Shown: positions 35,664 to 44,929 of the stretch, in pieces
Position numbering within the stretch: position 1 is the stretch's first letter
Layout of the letters: each line of letters starts with the position of its first letter
From: Labrenzia sp. R4_2
GTDB lineage: Bacteria > Pseudomonadota > Alphaproteobacteria > Rhizobiales > Stappiaceae
DNA length: 64,000 nt
Direction: 5' to 3'
Assembly (NCBI RefSeq): GCF_017743865.1
Contig: NZ_JAGHRJ010000008.1
Coordinates: forward strand, 62,001 to 126,000
Made by a program: the position numbers and the translations under genes
Notes under the pieces: model-generated
The model's database searches: none
What the model saw: the letters and a program-made list of their open reading frames with translations, nothing else
What the model was told of the DNA's origin: nothing

Positions 35664-36023
35664 TTACGAGCAAATGCTCCCATTCGCCATGGATGGGTCA
35701 AAACGCATTGCGATCGTCGTGAAAGCGATTACCAGATACTTCCCTCCCGTCTTCACATAGCCCGCATAGAAGAACCGTTGCCCGGTATACGCGCCGTACC
35801 TGTTCTTCGCGTTGACCGAGCCGCAGATCTTTCCTGCCATACCACCCTCGAATTCATTCACCACATCAAACGTAAAGACGGCCGAATAGGGATCGACGAG
35901 CGTCTCAGCCGCTTTCGTGCGCACAGCCTGCTCTAGTGCGGGATCTACTCCGGTCGCATGGGAACTCGATATGGCCAGTGTTGCGGCAGCTGTGAGAGCC
36001 ATCGTCAGGGTTCTGGTTTTCAT
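35664..36023 (-). CDS. Exported hypothetical protein
   Basis: A 119-residue protein with a clear Sec signal peptide (MKTRTLTMALTAAATLAISSSHATG, cleavage after about residue 24). The mature part is small and contains two Cys (GKICGSVNAKN and the C-terminal SICS) that could form a disulfide in the periplasm. AGGATC precedes the ATG. The pattern VDPYSAVFTFD and KICGSVNAKNRYGAYTGQRFFY suggests a conserved periplasmic family of unknown function. No operon partner. Confidence 0.7.
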   Translation of the reverse strand: MKTRTLTMALTAAATLAISSSHATGVDPALEQAVRTKAAETLVDPYSAVFTFDVVNEFEGGMAGKICGSVNAKNRYGAYTGQRFFYAGYVKTGGKYLVIAFTTIAMRFDPSMANGSICS

Positions 36024-36251
36024 CGCTGAGATCCTTTTTCATCGTTTCAGATCACAACGCGATAGGACGCCGGGAACGCGGCGCCAAGGTTCATTCCACC
36101 TTTGTTGCTGGCAGTTTTCGTGGCTCTGCCTATCGCGAATTAGCGATTTAGCGATTTAGCGATATAATTCTTTTCATTTCTTCATCACTTTTCGCTAGAC
36201 ACTCAGTCATCGCTGACATAACTATGATGCAGCGAAGCAGGAGACCTCCCA

Positions 36252-37259
36252 GTGTCAGACAGACCATATTCAGAAATCAGCGCCCAAGAACGGATCGAGT
36301 TGTACTGCGCGGACTTTGGAAAAAAACTGGATCCAGCCAGCCAACTGGCAGATATCCTTATCGGTATTGGTGATCAGCTAGGCTTTATTTTTGGTCAAGA
36401 CAAATCCGATGAAGTAATGGGAAGTATTTCCCAATGCCTTCACGACGATTCGCACCCCAAAAACGACAAACATCAACAATCGTGGAAAAATATTATTCAC
36501 GAGAACTATAGGAAGATTTATACAGATCATCCAGGCGGAAGACTATTTTTCAATCTTCTTGCCTATGCGCAATACGGCGTTGTAATTGATGAGACCAAAA
36601 TCTCTGCTGAACTCAGCAGCACCATTAGCCTCATGATCGATCAACTAGAGAGTTTTCAAACTTCTTACTCCCAGCCTTTCTCAGCAGGTGAAAGCCCTGA
36701 TCAGATCACGACGCTGCTCAACTGGGCGAAGGCGAGACAGGCACTAGACAACAAGAATCCGATTGATCCTGCAGGTCTAGCACTGCTTGGCGATGTCAGT
36801 GAACGAACAATCCGCAATCTAATGTCCAAAAAACAAAAAGGGCTACGGAATGTAGACGGCAAGGTCCGGTTTGAAGACGCGGAACATTGGCTTTCGTCGA
36901 AGAACGGTTTTTGGAACTCGATTTGGAATACCCAAGATACTTCGGACGATCTTCCAACCGAATTTAGGCGAGAAGAAAAATATGTCTTTGTACCGGTATC
37001 GCGCGACGGAAGTGTTTTTCATCCAGGACTAAGAGACACTTATGGATACCGTGTCGGCCCTAAAGGAGATCAAGAGGATTTTGAAGACTATGAAGCTGCG
37101 CTTCAACATCTTCACAAGGCAACACACCCTTATTGGAACCGGAAAAACACCAATGGGATGAGAGTGTTGTTGTCTGGAAATCGCTGGGAACGCCTTAGCA
37201 AAACCGAACTCAAAAAATTTGAAGATGACCCAGAGCGGCGTCTTCAAACTGCTCTCTAG
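36252..37259 (+). CDS. Hypothetical protein with possible DNA-binding segment
   Basis: A 335-residue protein with a GTG start preceded by AGGAG. The middle part (NPIDPAGLALLGDVSERTIRNLMSKKQKGLRNVDGKVRFEDAEHWLSSKNGF, spanning about 175-225) looks like a helix-turn-helix plus wing, as in AlpA- or MerR-type proteins. The rest is unrecognised. The low GC content and position in island 2 suggest acquired DNA. It may regulate the following operon on the same strand. Confidence 0.6.
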   Translation: MSDRPYSEISAQERIELYCADFGKKLDPASQLADILIGIGDQLGFIFGQDKSDEVMGSISQCLHDDSHPKNDKHQQSWKNIIHENYRKIYTDHPGGRLFFNLLAYAQYGVVIDETKISAELSSTISLMIDQLESFQTSYSQPFSAGESPDQITTLLNWAKARQALDNKNPIDPAGLALLGDVSERTIRNLMSKKQKGLRNVDGKVRFEDAEHWLSSKNGFWNSIWNTQDTSDDLPTEFRREEKYVFVPVSRDGSVFHPGLRDTYGYRVGPKGDQEDFEDYEAALQHLHKATHPYWNRKNTNGMRVLLSGNRWERLSKTELKKFEDDPERRLQTAL

Positions 37260-37379
37260 CTAGGACGGTTAGTCTGACCAGAGAGTAATTCACCGCCGAA
37301 AGGCAAATCCAAAAGGGTCTGTGTCAACTCGTGTGCACCATCGCACGAGAACGGGCTCCCCGTATCTGAAGGAATAAAA

Positions 37380-37937
37380 ATGGGCTTCGGCTATTCTGTA
37401 TCAAAGTACGCTCTTCGTCACTTCCTCCACAAGATGGCGATTACTCAGCAGTCAACTTTGGAGATCCACGAGATCGATTTTGCGAAATCATTCAACCGTC
37501 TTCTCTTGGATCTTGGCTATGCGTTGGAAAAACAGATGGTATTGGTTGAAAAACTGCAATTGCTTCAGGACCCAACTCACGCAGCACGCGTCGTTCACAA
37601 ACGGATCGATCCGCAACGCTGTACTTGGGTCGAGATCAGTAAAGGAGTAGACGCAGTTCAATACGAAACGCTGGGCACTTTGCGTGCTTTGCATCGGACT
37701 TGTAACAATGAGGTAATCCCATTGTCGGTCTTGGATGGTTTTTTGGCGACTTGGAGGGGCGCTGTGATCGAAGCGGCTATTTCGAGCCGTGGCGCTCCGC
37801 GTGTTCGGTCAGCGGCACAGGCGGACGTTTACAGGATGTCCCGTTGCGAACTGCATCAGCTGAAAGCACAGACCTACGACATCAAGCACCAGGAAACAAC
37901 GCTTCGCCACCTCGTTAAGCGGTTGTCTGCAGCCTAA
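37380..37937 (+). CDS. Hypothetical protein, first gene of an unknown operon
   Basis: A 185-residue helical protein (MGFGYSVSKYALRHFLHKM at the start) with AAGGA six bases before the ATG. The centre contains KLQLLQDPTHAARVVHKRIDPQRCTWVEIS. No domain recognised. Three further genes follow closely on the same strand with good ribosome binding sites, so it is probably part of one transcript (37380-39342). Confidence 0.62.
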   Translation: MGFGYSVSKYALRHFLHKMAITQQSTLEIHEIDFAKSFNRLLLDLGYALEKQMVLVEKLQLLQDPTHAARVVHKRIDPQRCTWVEISKGVDAVQYETLGTLRALHRTCNNEVIPLSVLDGFLATWRGAVIEAAISSRGAPRVRSAAQADVYRMSRCELHQLKAQTYDIKHQETTLRHLVKRLSAA

Positions 37938-38007
37938 ATTACCTCACCTGCCGCACCACTAGCGGCATACTCACCCCAAAAACTTATCAATCCCTCAGGA
38001 GGTTCGC

Positions 38008-38280
38008 ATGAACAGCCAGCGGACACGTGCGTCCAATTTCCCATCAGAGATCCACGAGATCGTCGAAAACACCGCACGCATGCTCTCCATGCCGTCCAGC
38101 GACCTCACTGAGTGTTTGACCAACGAAACTGCTGATGAGGTCGAGCAATTCGCGAACTGGCTCAGGCGCTCCAACTTTTCGGACGCCCTGCTGGCAGAGA
38201 TCCGCAACGACCTCATCCGCCGCCCCAATAAACGGCTTTTTGAGATCCAAGCCCACTTCGGCGTTTTGCTCGCAGCCTAA
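38008..38280 (+). CDS. Small hypothetical protein
   Basis: A 90-residue, mostly helical protein (NFPSEIHEIVENTARMLSMPSSDLTECLTNETADEVEQFANWL) with a perfect GGAGG site seven bases before the ATG. No domain recognised. It lies 70 bases after the previous gene and 19 before the next, inside the same putative operon. Confidence 0.62.
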   Translation: MNSQRTRASNFPSEIHEIVENTARMLSMPSSDLTECLTNETADEVEQFANWLRRSNFSDALLAEIRNDLIRRPNKRLFEIQAHFGVLLAA

Positions 38281-38299
38281 CCTTAAGAAGGAAATCCAC

Positions 38300-38497
38300 A
38301 TGTACCCTCTGGAACTGCTCCGGCTCCTCTATGCGCCTGCTTTCGATCAAGCCTCTTGGATCTTGAGCATCGCCGCAAGCGCACTGCAGCGCCTCCACAC
38401 AGCCACTAAGAAGCGCCGCTGCACCGTAGCGCAGTGTTCAGACAAAGATCCTCAACCCGCAAACGAAAACCTGCAGAAAAAGAAAGACGCTGCATGA
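38300..38497 (+). CDS. Small hypothetical protein
   Basis: A 65-residue protein (MYPLELLRLLYAPAFDQASW at the start) followed by a basic, Cys-containing middle (KKRRCTVAQCSDKD) and a Lys-rich tail. AAGGA lies seven to eight bases before the ATG, and the stop overlaps the start of the next gene as ATGA. The N-terminal 30 residues are hydrophobic enough for a membrane-associated helix. Function unknown. Confidence 0.6.
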   Translation: MYPLELLRLLYAPAFDQASWILSIAASALQRLHTATKKRRCTVAQCSDKDPQPANENLQKKKDAA

Positions 38498-39342
38498 CCG
38501 ACTACGCCCTCACTCAACTCGACCAGCCTTTCGGCAATGATCCAACACAGGCTGCCATCACTGAGGTTCCAGATCAGCCGAAATTTGATGACGTGTCTTC
38601 GCGCTTGGAAGAGCTTCGCGCATTTGAGACCGCTGACATTCTTGAGATGATGGAAGGGATTAAGACAGCGATCGACATGTCAAAGCATGCCGAAGCCTTC
38701 AAAGGGAAGACTCGCGAGACCTATATCGCCTGCAACCTCGCTCTGAACGAGCGGATGATGCAGAGTTATTGTCCTGCGCCAGTTTTTCGCCCTCAGCCAA
38801 AACGCACAAACATCCCGGTCGGCTCTGAAGCAGCGTTGTCTAACATCGCTCGGGTCATCGATATGCACTTCTGCGCAATGATGGGTCATACCCCGGTGAC
38901 ACACGAACTTGCACAGGAGATCTTTGGCAAGTCGTTCGACTTCGACAAAGCGCTTGAGTTTTCATCTACCCCGGGCAAGGTGCCAGCGAAGCTGAAGATT
39001 CTTGAGTTGGCTGATGAAGAAACGATTTCCCTTTGCCGCCTTGGCAATATGTCGTTGAAGACCGCTGATGATCGCATCGCTCAAAAAGCCTTCTTCGACC
39101 GGCGCAGGTCTTATCTCGTTCGCTTGAAGAACCGGAGCATCCAGGGCAAGCCCAATCACGAGGCCCAGGCCGATCTCCTTGCTGTCGGAAGCATGCTGAA
39201 AGCCCTCGACTATGAGGTCACCGGGAAGAACCTGATGCTCGGCTGCCGGTTGATCGGCCGCGACTTCGGCGATCGCCCATCTGGGTACAAAAACCGCTAT
39301 CAGAAGCTGATGAAAACGCTCCGCGGCAAGAAGCCAGCATGA
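38494..39342 (+). CDS. Hypothetical protein, last gene of the unknown operon
   Basis: A 282-residue protein beginning MTDYALTQLDQPFG, translationally coupled to the previous small gene. Visible features are an acidic N-terminus, a helical region around 45-75 (LEMMEGIKTAIDMSKHAEAFKG), and a basic C-terminal third (FFDRRRSYLVRLKNRSIQGKP, then RPSGYKNRYQKLMKTLRGKKPA) that could bind nucleic acid. No known family recognised. Confidence 0.62.
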   Translation: MTDYALTQLDQPFGNDPTQAAITEVPDQPKFDDVSSRLEELRAFETADILEMMEGIKTAIDMSKHAEAFKGKTRETYIACNLALNERMMQSYCPAPVFRPQPKRTNIPVGSEAALSNIARVIDMHFCAMMGHTPVTHELAQEIFGKSFDFDKALEFSSTPGKVPAKLKILELADEETISLCRLGNMSLKTADDRIAQKAFFDRRRSYLVRLKNRSIQGKPNHEAQADLLAVGSMLKALDYEVTGKNLMLGCRLIGRDFGDRPSGYKNRYQKLMKTLRGKKPA

Positions 39343-40864
39343 CTTCGATTCGCCTCAAGTTCGGTCCGGATTTGTCAGCAATTCGCATCAAATTCGGAAA
39401 GAGTTTTCCAACCGGAACTTCATGAAAACATTGAGCTAATTGAAGAACCAAAAATCCATTAAACTAACAAAGGAATAGAACAACAGACGAGTAGATCATT
39501 CTTTGGGGCCTGCGGCCCCGCGAGCTTCGCTCCGGCCTTCGCCTTCGGCTCCGGCACTGCGCACGCTCGCAATGAAATTCCTTCCCGGAAGAGATTGAAA
39601 CCAGGATTTCAAAACCATCCCGGGTGAAGACTCTGTCTAGCTTTGCAGCAAAGACTAGGGATGAAAGGCACCGGATCGCGCCTACGGCGCTCACCGCTCC
39701 CTTCCTTCCGGTCTAGCGAAGCAATTGGGCTCGGCCTTCAAGAAAAACAAGAACAGGACACGTTCCTAGCTCAATGGGCCGTTCCGGCCCGCTGAGCGGT
39801 CTTTGACAGTGTGAACAGCACCCGGTCTTTATTCCGGGCTTTGGTTCCAAATAATGGAACTTACACAAGAAGGCGGGTGCTTCACCGCCTATCCCTCTCC
39901 CCGGCAAACATTCCCCTCGCCCAACCCCACCAGATATGCCCGAGGATCGATTTTAAGAGTCACTGGCAAGCGCCGCGCGCTCTCAACGATAAATCACACA
40001 CACCAAACAGACAGCGCGCCACGGAGCTCCCCTGTCGATCTGGTGTTTCGAGAACTATCGGTCTGGACGACCATCTATTTCGGGCAAAGGCCAGCAAGGT
40101 GTTTGGCGATCGACCATGAGATGATCATCAGCCTGATTGAGCCAATGAATGACAGCCGATCAGAGGGCTAGATTGCTATCGTTTTGATAGCTGGAACTAT
40201 CCGGCCAGACCTCGCCATGAGGCAAATTCACCGACAAGGCTCAAAAATGGCGTTTGATCGAACTTCGTGATCAGCAGAATAGCGCGGGTTCGCATTTGCG
40301 GATGAGCGAAAAAGCCCAAATCCTGTTGACTTAACTGACAGTTATTACAACCAACCTGACCGATTGATGAACAGCGGATCTTGGGGTTGGACGGATTTGT
40401 AGGTCAGAATTTTGAAGAAAGTTCACGATGAAACGAGCGTTATGAACTTGTGACTACCACCTGTGAACCAGATCTTCCGGGGTTTGGAGCGAATCTGCTG
40501 GTGAGCACAGAAGGCATCACCAAAGCCTCATCGCGGTTTCTCTAGGACTTCGCTTTTGGCGCGGGTCGGTTATCGCAGTTCACGCAAGAGGGATCTAGCT
40601 CAGGGGTACCGGTCAGCTATCGGCGGGGAGCGGAGGTTCGTTGCGACTTGGACGAATGACCGGAATCGGCCGGAAGAGTCTTCTCCCGAAATGGTTCGGG
40701 AGCGGACTGAAAGGTTTTGGCTACAGGATCGGCATAGCCGCTGTTAAGTCTCCGAACCCTTGCCGAAAATGGCGACATGCAACGGGCACCCAACGTTAGA
40801 GCGTTGGATGCCCGCGCTCAGCCATTTGGCCTGAGTGTCAGCCAAGCATAGGGATGTCGCGAGA
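39343..40864. other. 1.5-kb non-coding stretch with many hairpins
   Basis: No supported gene. Between about 39500 and 39920 several stems are visible: GGGGCC-TGC-GGCCCC (from 39507), clustered GC-rich small hairpins to about 39560, and GTTCCA-AATAA-TGGAAC near 39845. A TTGACA at 39803-39808 could be a promoter -35. The remainder to 40740 is degenerate sequence that includes the 79-base repeat copy at 40473. It could be a structured RNA, an inactive origin or decayed mobile DNA. Confidence 0.4.
40473..40551 (+). repeat. Diverged 79-bp direct repeat, left copy
   Basis: Aligns without gaps to 50548-50626 over 79 bases, with about 59 identities by eye; the ends TCTTCCGGGGTTTGG and GCGGTTT-x-TCTAGGACTTC are nearly identical. 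The two copies bracket the 10-kb redox block. Confidence 0.7.
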
Positions 40865-41515
40865 TTACAGAGCCCGCTTGGAGAAGTACCAATCGACGTA
40901 GTCGTAGCCTTCGCCGGACCGGGTCTTCGCGAGATCCGCGGTTGCCGGTGGCGGAACAATGACGTCTTGGCCCGGTTGCCAGTTTTCAGGTGTTGCGACC
41001 TTGTTGGCGTCTGAAATTTGAAGTGCTTCCACCAGGCGGACGAATTCCGCAACAGACCGGCCGTTGGTCATTGGATAGTAGGCCATCGCTCTCAAGATCC
41101 CGTCCGGGTCGATGATGAAGGTGGCACGAACAGCCGATGTGTCGGATGCGCCAACCTGGATCATGCCGTAGGCATTGGCGACTTCCATGGACAGATCCGC
41201 GATGATCGGGAAAGGAATCTCGACGTTGAATTTTTCTGCAATGTTCCGCATCCAAGCAATGTGTGCATAGTGGCTGTCGATCGACAGGCCGAGCAGTGCG
41301 CAGTTCAACCGGTCGAACTGAGGCTTAGCCTGCGCAAAACCAATGAACTCGGTGGTGCACACGGGCGTGAAGTCGGCCGGGTGGGAGAACAGCACCAGCC
41401 ATTTTCCACGATAGTCAGACAGGCTGATTTGCCCATGCGTCGTTGGGGCGGTGAACGCTGGAGCTGGCTTGTTCAGTTCCGGGAACGCGGGACGCATATC
41501 GGTTTGATTCGTCAT
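40865..41515 (-). CDS. Peroxiredoxin (Prx6-type, AhpC/TSA family)
   Basis: A 216-residue thiol peroxidase. The peroxidatic cysteine is Cys53 in PADFTPVCTTEF; the long C-terminal domain (WQPGQDVIVPPPATADLAKTRSGEGYDYVDWYFSKR) is typical of the Prx6/archaeal-type subgroup. A second Cys (FDRLNCALLGLS) lies at a position also seen in 1-Cys relatives. ATG 41515 has GGAG upstream. It is divergent from an OxyR-like gene 108 bases away, so its expression probably responds to peroxide or related oxidants. Confidence 0.93.
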   Translation of the reverse strand: MTNQTDMRPAFPELNKPAPAFTAPTTHGQISLSDYRGKWLVLFSHPADFTPVCTTEFIGFAQAKPQFDRLNCALLGLSIDSHYAHIAWMRNIAEKFNVEIPFPIIADLSMEVANAYGMIQVGASDTSAVRATFIIDPDGILRAMAYYPMTNGRSVAEFVRLVEALQISDANKVATPENWQPGQDVIVPPPATADLAKTRSGEGYDYVDWYFSKRAL

Positions 41516-41525
41516 GGGAGACTCC

Positions 41526-41613
41526 ATCACTTGTGATTGATGGCTTGAACTTGCAGGAGTTTGAAAATAAAAAGAAACGAATAAAAATTAATTCTGTGAT
41601 CGATTAATTCGAT
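41526..41613. promoter_or_regulatory. Candidate LysR-type operators in the peroxiredoxin/regulator gap
   Basis: Two dyads lie in the 108-base divergent region: a perfect palindrome ATCACTTGTGAT at 41526-41537, close to the peroxiredoxin start, and ATCGATTAATTCGAT at 41599-41613, a T-N11-A LysR-type motif 10 bases before the regulator ATG. Autoregulation and control of the peroxiredoxin are the likely roles. Confidence 0.45.
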
Positions 41614-41623
41614 TAGTGAGCTC

Positions 41624-42538
41624 ATGTATCGACCAAACACCCGGCATTTCGAATTCCTGGCAGCTCTTGACGAAGAAGCGCATTTCGGCCGGGCGGCCGA
41701 GCGCTGCCGCGTGACCCAGTCCACTTTGAGTGTGGGGATCAAGGAGCTGGAGGCCGGGCTTGGTGTCCGTGTTGCGGACCGAACCAAGCGCAGTGTGCAA
41801 CTCACCCCGGTCGGCCGCGAATTGGCCCGCCGGGCACGTTCGATCCTGTCCGACACCCGCGCTTTTGTTGACTATGCGCACAGCCAGAAAGGGCCTTTGA
41901 CCGGCGATGTCCGGGTTGGAGCCATCCCGACCCTGGCGCCTTACCTTCTGCCGCAGGTTCTGCCGGATATTCGAAACAGGTATCCAGATTTGCGCCTTTA
42001 TCTCCGCGAGGGGGTAACAGATGACCTACTTGCAGCACTTCAAGGTGGGCAGCTCGACGCTATTTTGGTTGCCTTGCCGTATGATCTGGGTAATTTGGCC
42101 GTTTTTTCGATGTTTGACGATGGCTATCAACTTGCAGTGCCCGCATCACATGAGCTGGCTGCTTGCGCATGCCTTGCCAAGAACGACCTTTCTCAGCTTG
42201 AGATGATGCTTCTGGAAAAGGGCCACTGCTTACAGCGGCATGCATTGTCCGCGTTCGGTCACGACGGGCCGGTGCAGGACCATAGTTTCGAGGCAACGAG
42301 CCTGCCCACCCTTGTTGCGATGGTGGCAGAAGGGCTTGGGACGACGTTGCTCCCGGATCTGGCGATCCGCGCAGGTGTCACGCACGGATATGATGTCAGG
42401 CTTGTGCCGTTGGAAGGCGCCTTGCCCCGGACGGTTGCGCTGGCGTGCCGCAAGCACTCATCCCGAAAACAGGATATCGCAAGCCTGGCAGCGGCAATGA
42501 CGGAGATTTTCGGCGCACAAAGGTCTGCGAAAAGCTGA
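41624..42538 (+). CDS. OxyR-like LysR family regulator with one redox cysteine
   Basis: A 304-residue LysR-type regulator. The N-terminal winged helix (RHFEFLAALDEEAHFGRAAERCRVTQSTLSVGIKELEAGLGVRV) and the OxyR-like effector domain (GAIPTLAPYLLPQVLP, LLEKGHCLQRHALSAF) are clear. By position, Cys202 matches E. coli OxyR Cys199, but the partner position (E. coli Cys208, here 211) is Phe. Signalling would therefore need a single-cysteine mechanism or another Cys (ACACLAKN nearby). It is divergent from the peroxiredoxin, the classical arrangement for oxyR. Confidence 0.88.
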   Translation: MYRPNTRHFEFLAALDEEAHFGRAAERCRVTQSTLSVGIKELEAGLGVRVADRTKRSVQLTPVGRELARRARSILSDTRAFVDYAHSQKGPLTGDVRVGAIPTLAPYLLPQVLPDIRNRYPDLRLYLREGVTDDLLAALQGGQLDAILVALPYDLGNLAVFSMFDDGYQLAVPASHELAACACLAKNDLSQLEMMLLEKGHCLQRHALSAFGHDGPVQDHSFEATSLPTLVAMVAEGLGTTLLPDLAIRAGVTHGYDVRLVPLEGALPRTVALACRKHSSRKQDIASLAAAMTEIFGAQRSAKS

Positions 42539-42564
42539 TCGAAAGCCACGTGCGCGCAGTGCTT

Positions 42565-43020
42565 TCAGGCTGCCGCCCCTGCGGATGGCTCAAGGACCAG
42601 CAGATCGGCAAGCGCGGTATTGCCGCCCACAAGATCTTCCAGTGTCAGACCGTCCAGCGCGCCATAAAACGCCCCAAGCGCGACCGACAGGGCCGATTTA
42701 AGGCGGCAGGCCGGTGTCAATGGGCAGGTGTTTTGCGCGCCTTGAAAACACTCTGCGAAGGCTGTGGTGTCTTCGAAGGCCCGGATCACCTCACCGACAT
42801 TGATTTCCGAAGCGGTCCGCGCCAGCAAGATCCCACCGCCGCGGCCCCGTGTCGTTTTCAGATACCCCTTTTGCGACAAAAGGTTCACCACCTGGGCGAT
42901 ATGGGTTTCCTTGGCATGACAGGCCCTGGAGATCTCGCCCTTTGTCACGACTTTTTGCGGATGAACCCCGCAAAACATGAGGGTGCGCATCGCCAGATTT
43001 GTTCTTGTCGTCAAGCGCAT
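42565..43020 (-). CDS. Rrf2-family iron-sulfur regulator (NsrR-like)
   Basis: A 151-residue winged-helix regulator. The HTH region is VVTKGEISRACHAKETHIAQVVNLLSQKGYLKTTRGRGGGILLA, and three C-terminal cysteines at 91, 99 and 105 (AECFQG...NTCPLTPACRLK) match the iron-sulfur ligands of NsrR, a nitric-oxide sensor. It is divergent from cydA across a 299-base AT-rich region. Control of the bd oxidase by NO or Fe-S status is plausible, since bd oxidases tolerate NO. No operator could be named with confidence. Confidence 0.88.
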   Translation of the reverse strand: MRLTTRTNLAMRTLMFCGVHPQKVVTKGEISRACHAKETHIAQVVNLLSQKGYLKTTRGRGGGILLARTASEINVGEVIRAFEDTTAFAECFQGAQNTCPLTPACRLKSALSVALGAFYGALDGLTLEDLVGGNTALADLLVLEPSAGAAA

Positions 43021-43319
43021 GGTTTCCCTCTCTCCTTAATGCACAAACTGGATACATCTTTTCTGGATTTTAAGCAAACTTCAGACAATCCGGAGCCGTT
43101 GACATATTTGAAGGGCACCACGCCGACATATACCTCCTTCCAGAGTGTGGCGCCAATTTTAAGATATAACAATAAAAACAATTACAAAGCCATGGTGCGT
43201 CAATTTGGATTTATATTTTCGTATATATGAATGTTTTTACGTATAGCTTTATTTTTGGGTGAGTGCTAGCAAGATCCTTAAAGGTGTATTTGAAATACAT
43301 ATTCAAGCGGAGCCTCTCT

Positions 43320-44924
43320 ATGGAACTCGATGTAGTCGAGCTGTCGCGCCTGCAATTTGCGATGACAGCCATGTATCACTTCCTCTTCGTGCCCCTGACC
43401 CTGGGTCTTTCGATCCTCGTCGCCATCATGGAGACGGTCTATGTCATGACCAACCGTCTTATCTGGCGGCAGATGACCAAGTTCTGGGGCACCTTGTTCG
43501 GGATCAACTTCGTTCTGGGCGTTGCGACCGGGATCACGATGGAATTCCAGTTCGGCATGAACTGGAGCTATTACAGCCACTATGTCGGGGACGTCTTCGG
43601 AGCGCCGCTGGCCGTTGAGGGGCTGATGGCCTTCTTCCTGGAAGCGACCTTTGTCGGCCTGTTCTTTTTTGGATGGGACAAGCTGTCCAAGGTCGGTCAC
43701 CTAACGGTCACCTGGCTGGTCGCGATCGGGTCCAATTTTTCAGCCCTGTGGATCCTGATCGCCAACGGCTGGATGCAGAATCCGGTCGGCGCTCAGTTCA
43801 ATCCGCTGTCCATGCGGATGGAGATGACGAGTTTTTACGATGTTGTTTTCAACGAAGTGGCGCAGGCGAAATTCGTCCATACGGTGTCGGCCGGTTATGT
43901 CACGGCAGCCGTGTTCGTGCTGGGGGTTTCTGCCTGGTATTTGCTGAAAGGCCGTCACACGGAGCTGGCCCGCCGGTCGATCGCCGTGGCTGCGAGTTTC
44001 GGTCTGGCCTCAGCGCTGTCGGTGGTCGTGCTGGGGGATGAAAGCGGCTATTCGGTGACCCATTCCCAGAAAATGAAGCTCGCCGCCATTGAGGCCATGT
44101 GGGAGACCGAGCCAGCGCCCGCGTCGTTCACGGCCTTCGGTTTTCCAGACCAAGAGGCGCGCGAAACGCATTATGCGCTGCACATCCCTTATGCGATGGG
44201 ATTGATCGGCACGCGCTCGCTGACCGATGAAATCCCGGGCATTGCCGAGCTTGTCGAGGATGCGGAGACACGCATCCGCTCCGGGATCATTGCCTATGAT
44301 GCGCTGAAGGAGATCCGCAAGGATCCGAACCATGCGCCGGCCGGCGCGACCGCCCTGTTCGAGCAGCACGGCAAAGATCTCGGTTTCGCCTATCTCCTGA
44401 AACGCTATGTGGATGATCCGCGGGAGGCCACCGAGGCCGACATTGCCAAGGCGGCTGAAGATACGGTGCCGACCGTCTGGCCGCTGTTCTGGGCCTTCCG
44501 GATCATGGTCGGTCTCGGCTTCGCCTTCATCGGTGTCATGGCCTATTTCTTCTATGTTGCAAGCTTCAAGAAGATGACCTTCCCGCGGCCCGCCCTCTAT
44601 CTGGCCGTCATCATGATCCCGGCGCCCTGGGTCGCGGCGGAACTTGGCTGGTTTGTTGCCGAATATGGCCGCCAGCCCTGGACCGTGGACGGCGTTCTGC
44701 CGACGGCGCTCTCCGTCTCGCACCTGAGCATAACCCAGGTCGCCATGACGCTTGCCGGCTTCATTGCCCTCTACAGCGTCCTGTTCCTGATCGAGATGGG
44801 CCTGATGATCAAGTACATCCGCAAGGGACCTTATCTCGACGTGCCAGAAAAGGCAGCGGTCGCCGGTTCCGCCCCTTCAGCTTCACGGTCTGCTCCGGCA
44901 GCCGGTCTCCAGCCAGCGGAGTAA
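43320..44924 (+). CDS. cydA: Cytochrome bd ubiquinol oxidase subunit I
   Basis: A 534-residue membrane subunit carrying hemes b558, b595 and d. Heme-ligand regions are seen in TAMYHFLFVPLTLGLS (His near 19), GMNWSYYSHYVGDVFG and FVHTVSAGY; the quinol-site motif AEYGRQPW and a long Q-loop are present, as in E. coli CydA. The ATG at 43320 has CGGAG upstream; the extra 19 in-frame residues have no family support. It is followed by cydB, five bases away, and cydX. The upstream region (43021-43319) is AT-rich, but no operator is certain. Confidence 0.96.
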   Translation: MELDVVELSRLQFAMTAMYHFLFVPLTLGLSILVAIMETVYVMTNRLIWRQMTKFWGTLFGINFVLGVATGITMEFQFGMNWSYYSHYVGDVFGAPLAVEGLMAFFLEATFVGLFFFGWDKLSKVGHLTVTWLVAIGSNFSALWILIANGWMQNPVGAQFNPLSMRMEMTSFYDVVFNEVAQAKFVHTVSAGYVTAAVFVLGVSAWYLLKGRHTELARRSIAVAASFGLASALSVVVLGDESGYSVTHSQKMKLAAIEAMWETEPAPASFTAFGFPDQEARETHYALHIPYAMGLIGTRSLTDEIPGIAELVEDAETRIRSGIIAYDALKEIRKDPNHAPAGATALFEQHGKDLGFAYLLKRYVDDPREATEADIAKAAEDTVPTVWPLFWAFRIMVGLGFAFIGVMAYFFYVASFKKMTFPRPALYLAVIMIPAPWVAAELGWFVAEYGRQPWTVDGVLPTALSVSHLSITQVAMTLAGFIALYSVLFLIEMGLMIKYIRKGPYLDVPEKAAVAGSAPSASRSAPAAGLQPAE

Positions 44925-44929
44925 GGTCC

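Noticed and set aside
39811-40171. Overlapping plus-strand frames in the hairpin-rich gap
   Set aside because: No ribosome binding site, no recognisable protein and composition like the surrounding non-coding DNA.
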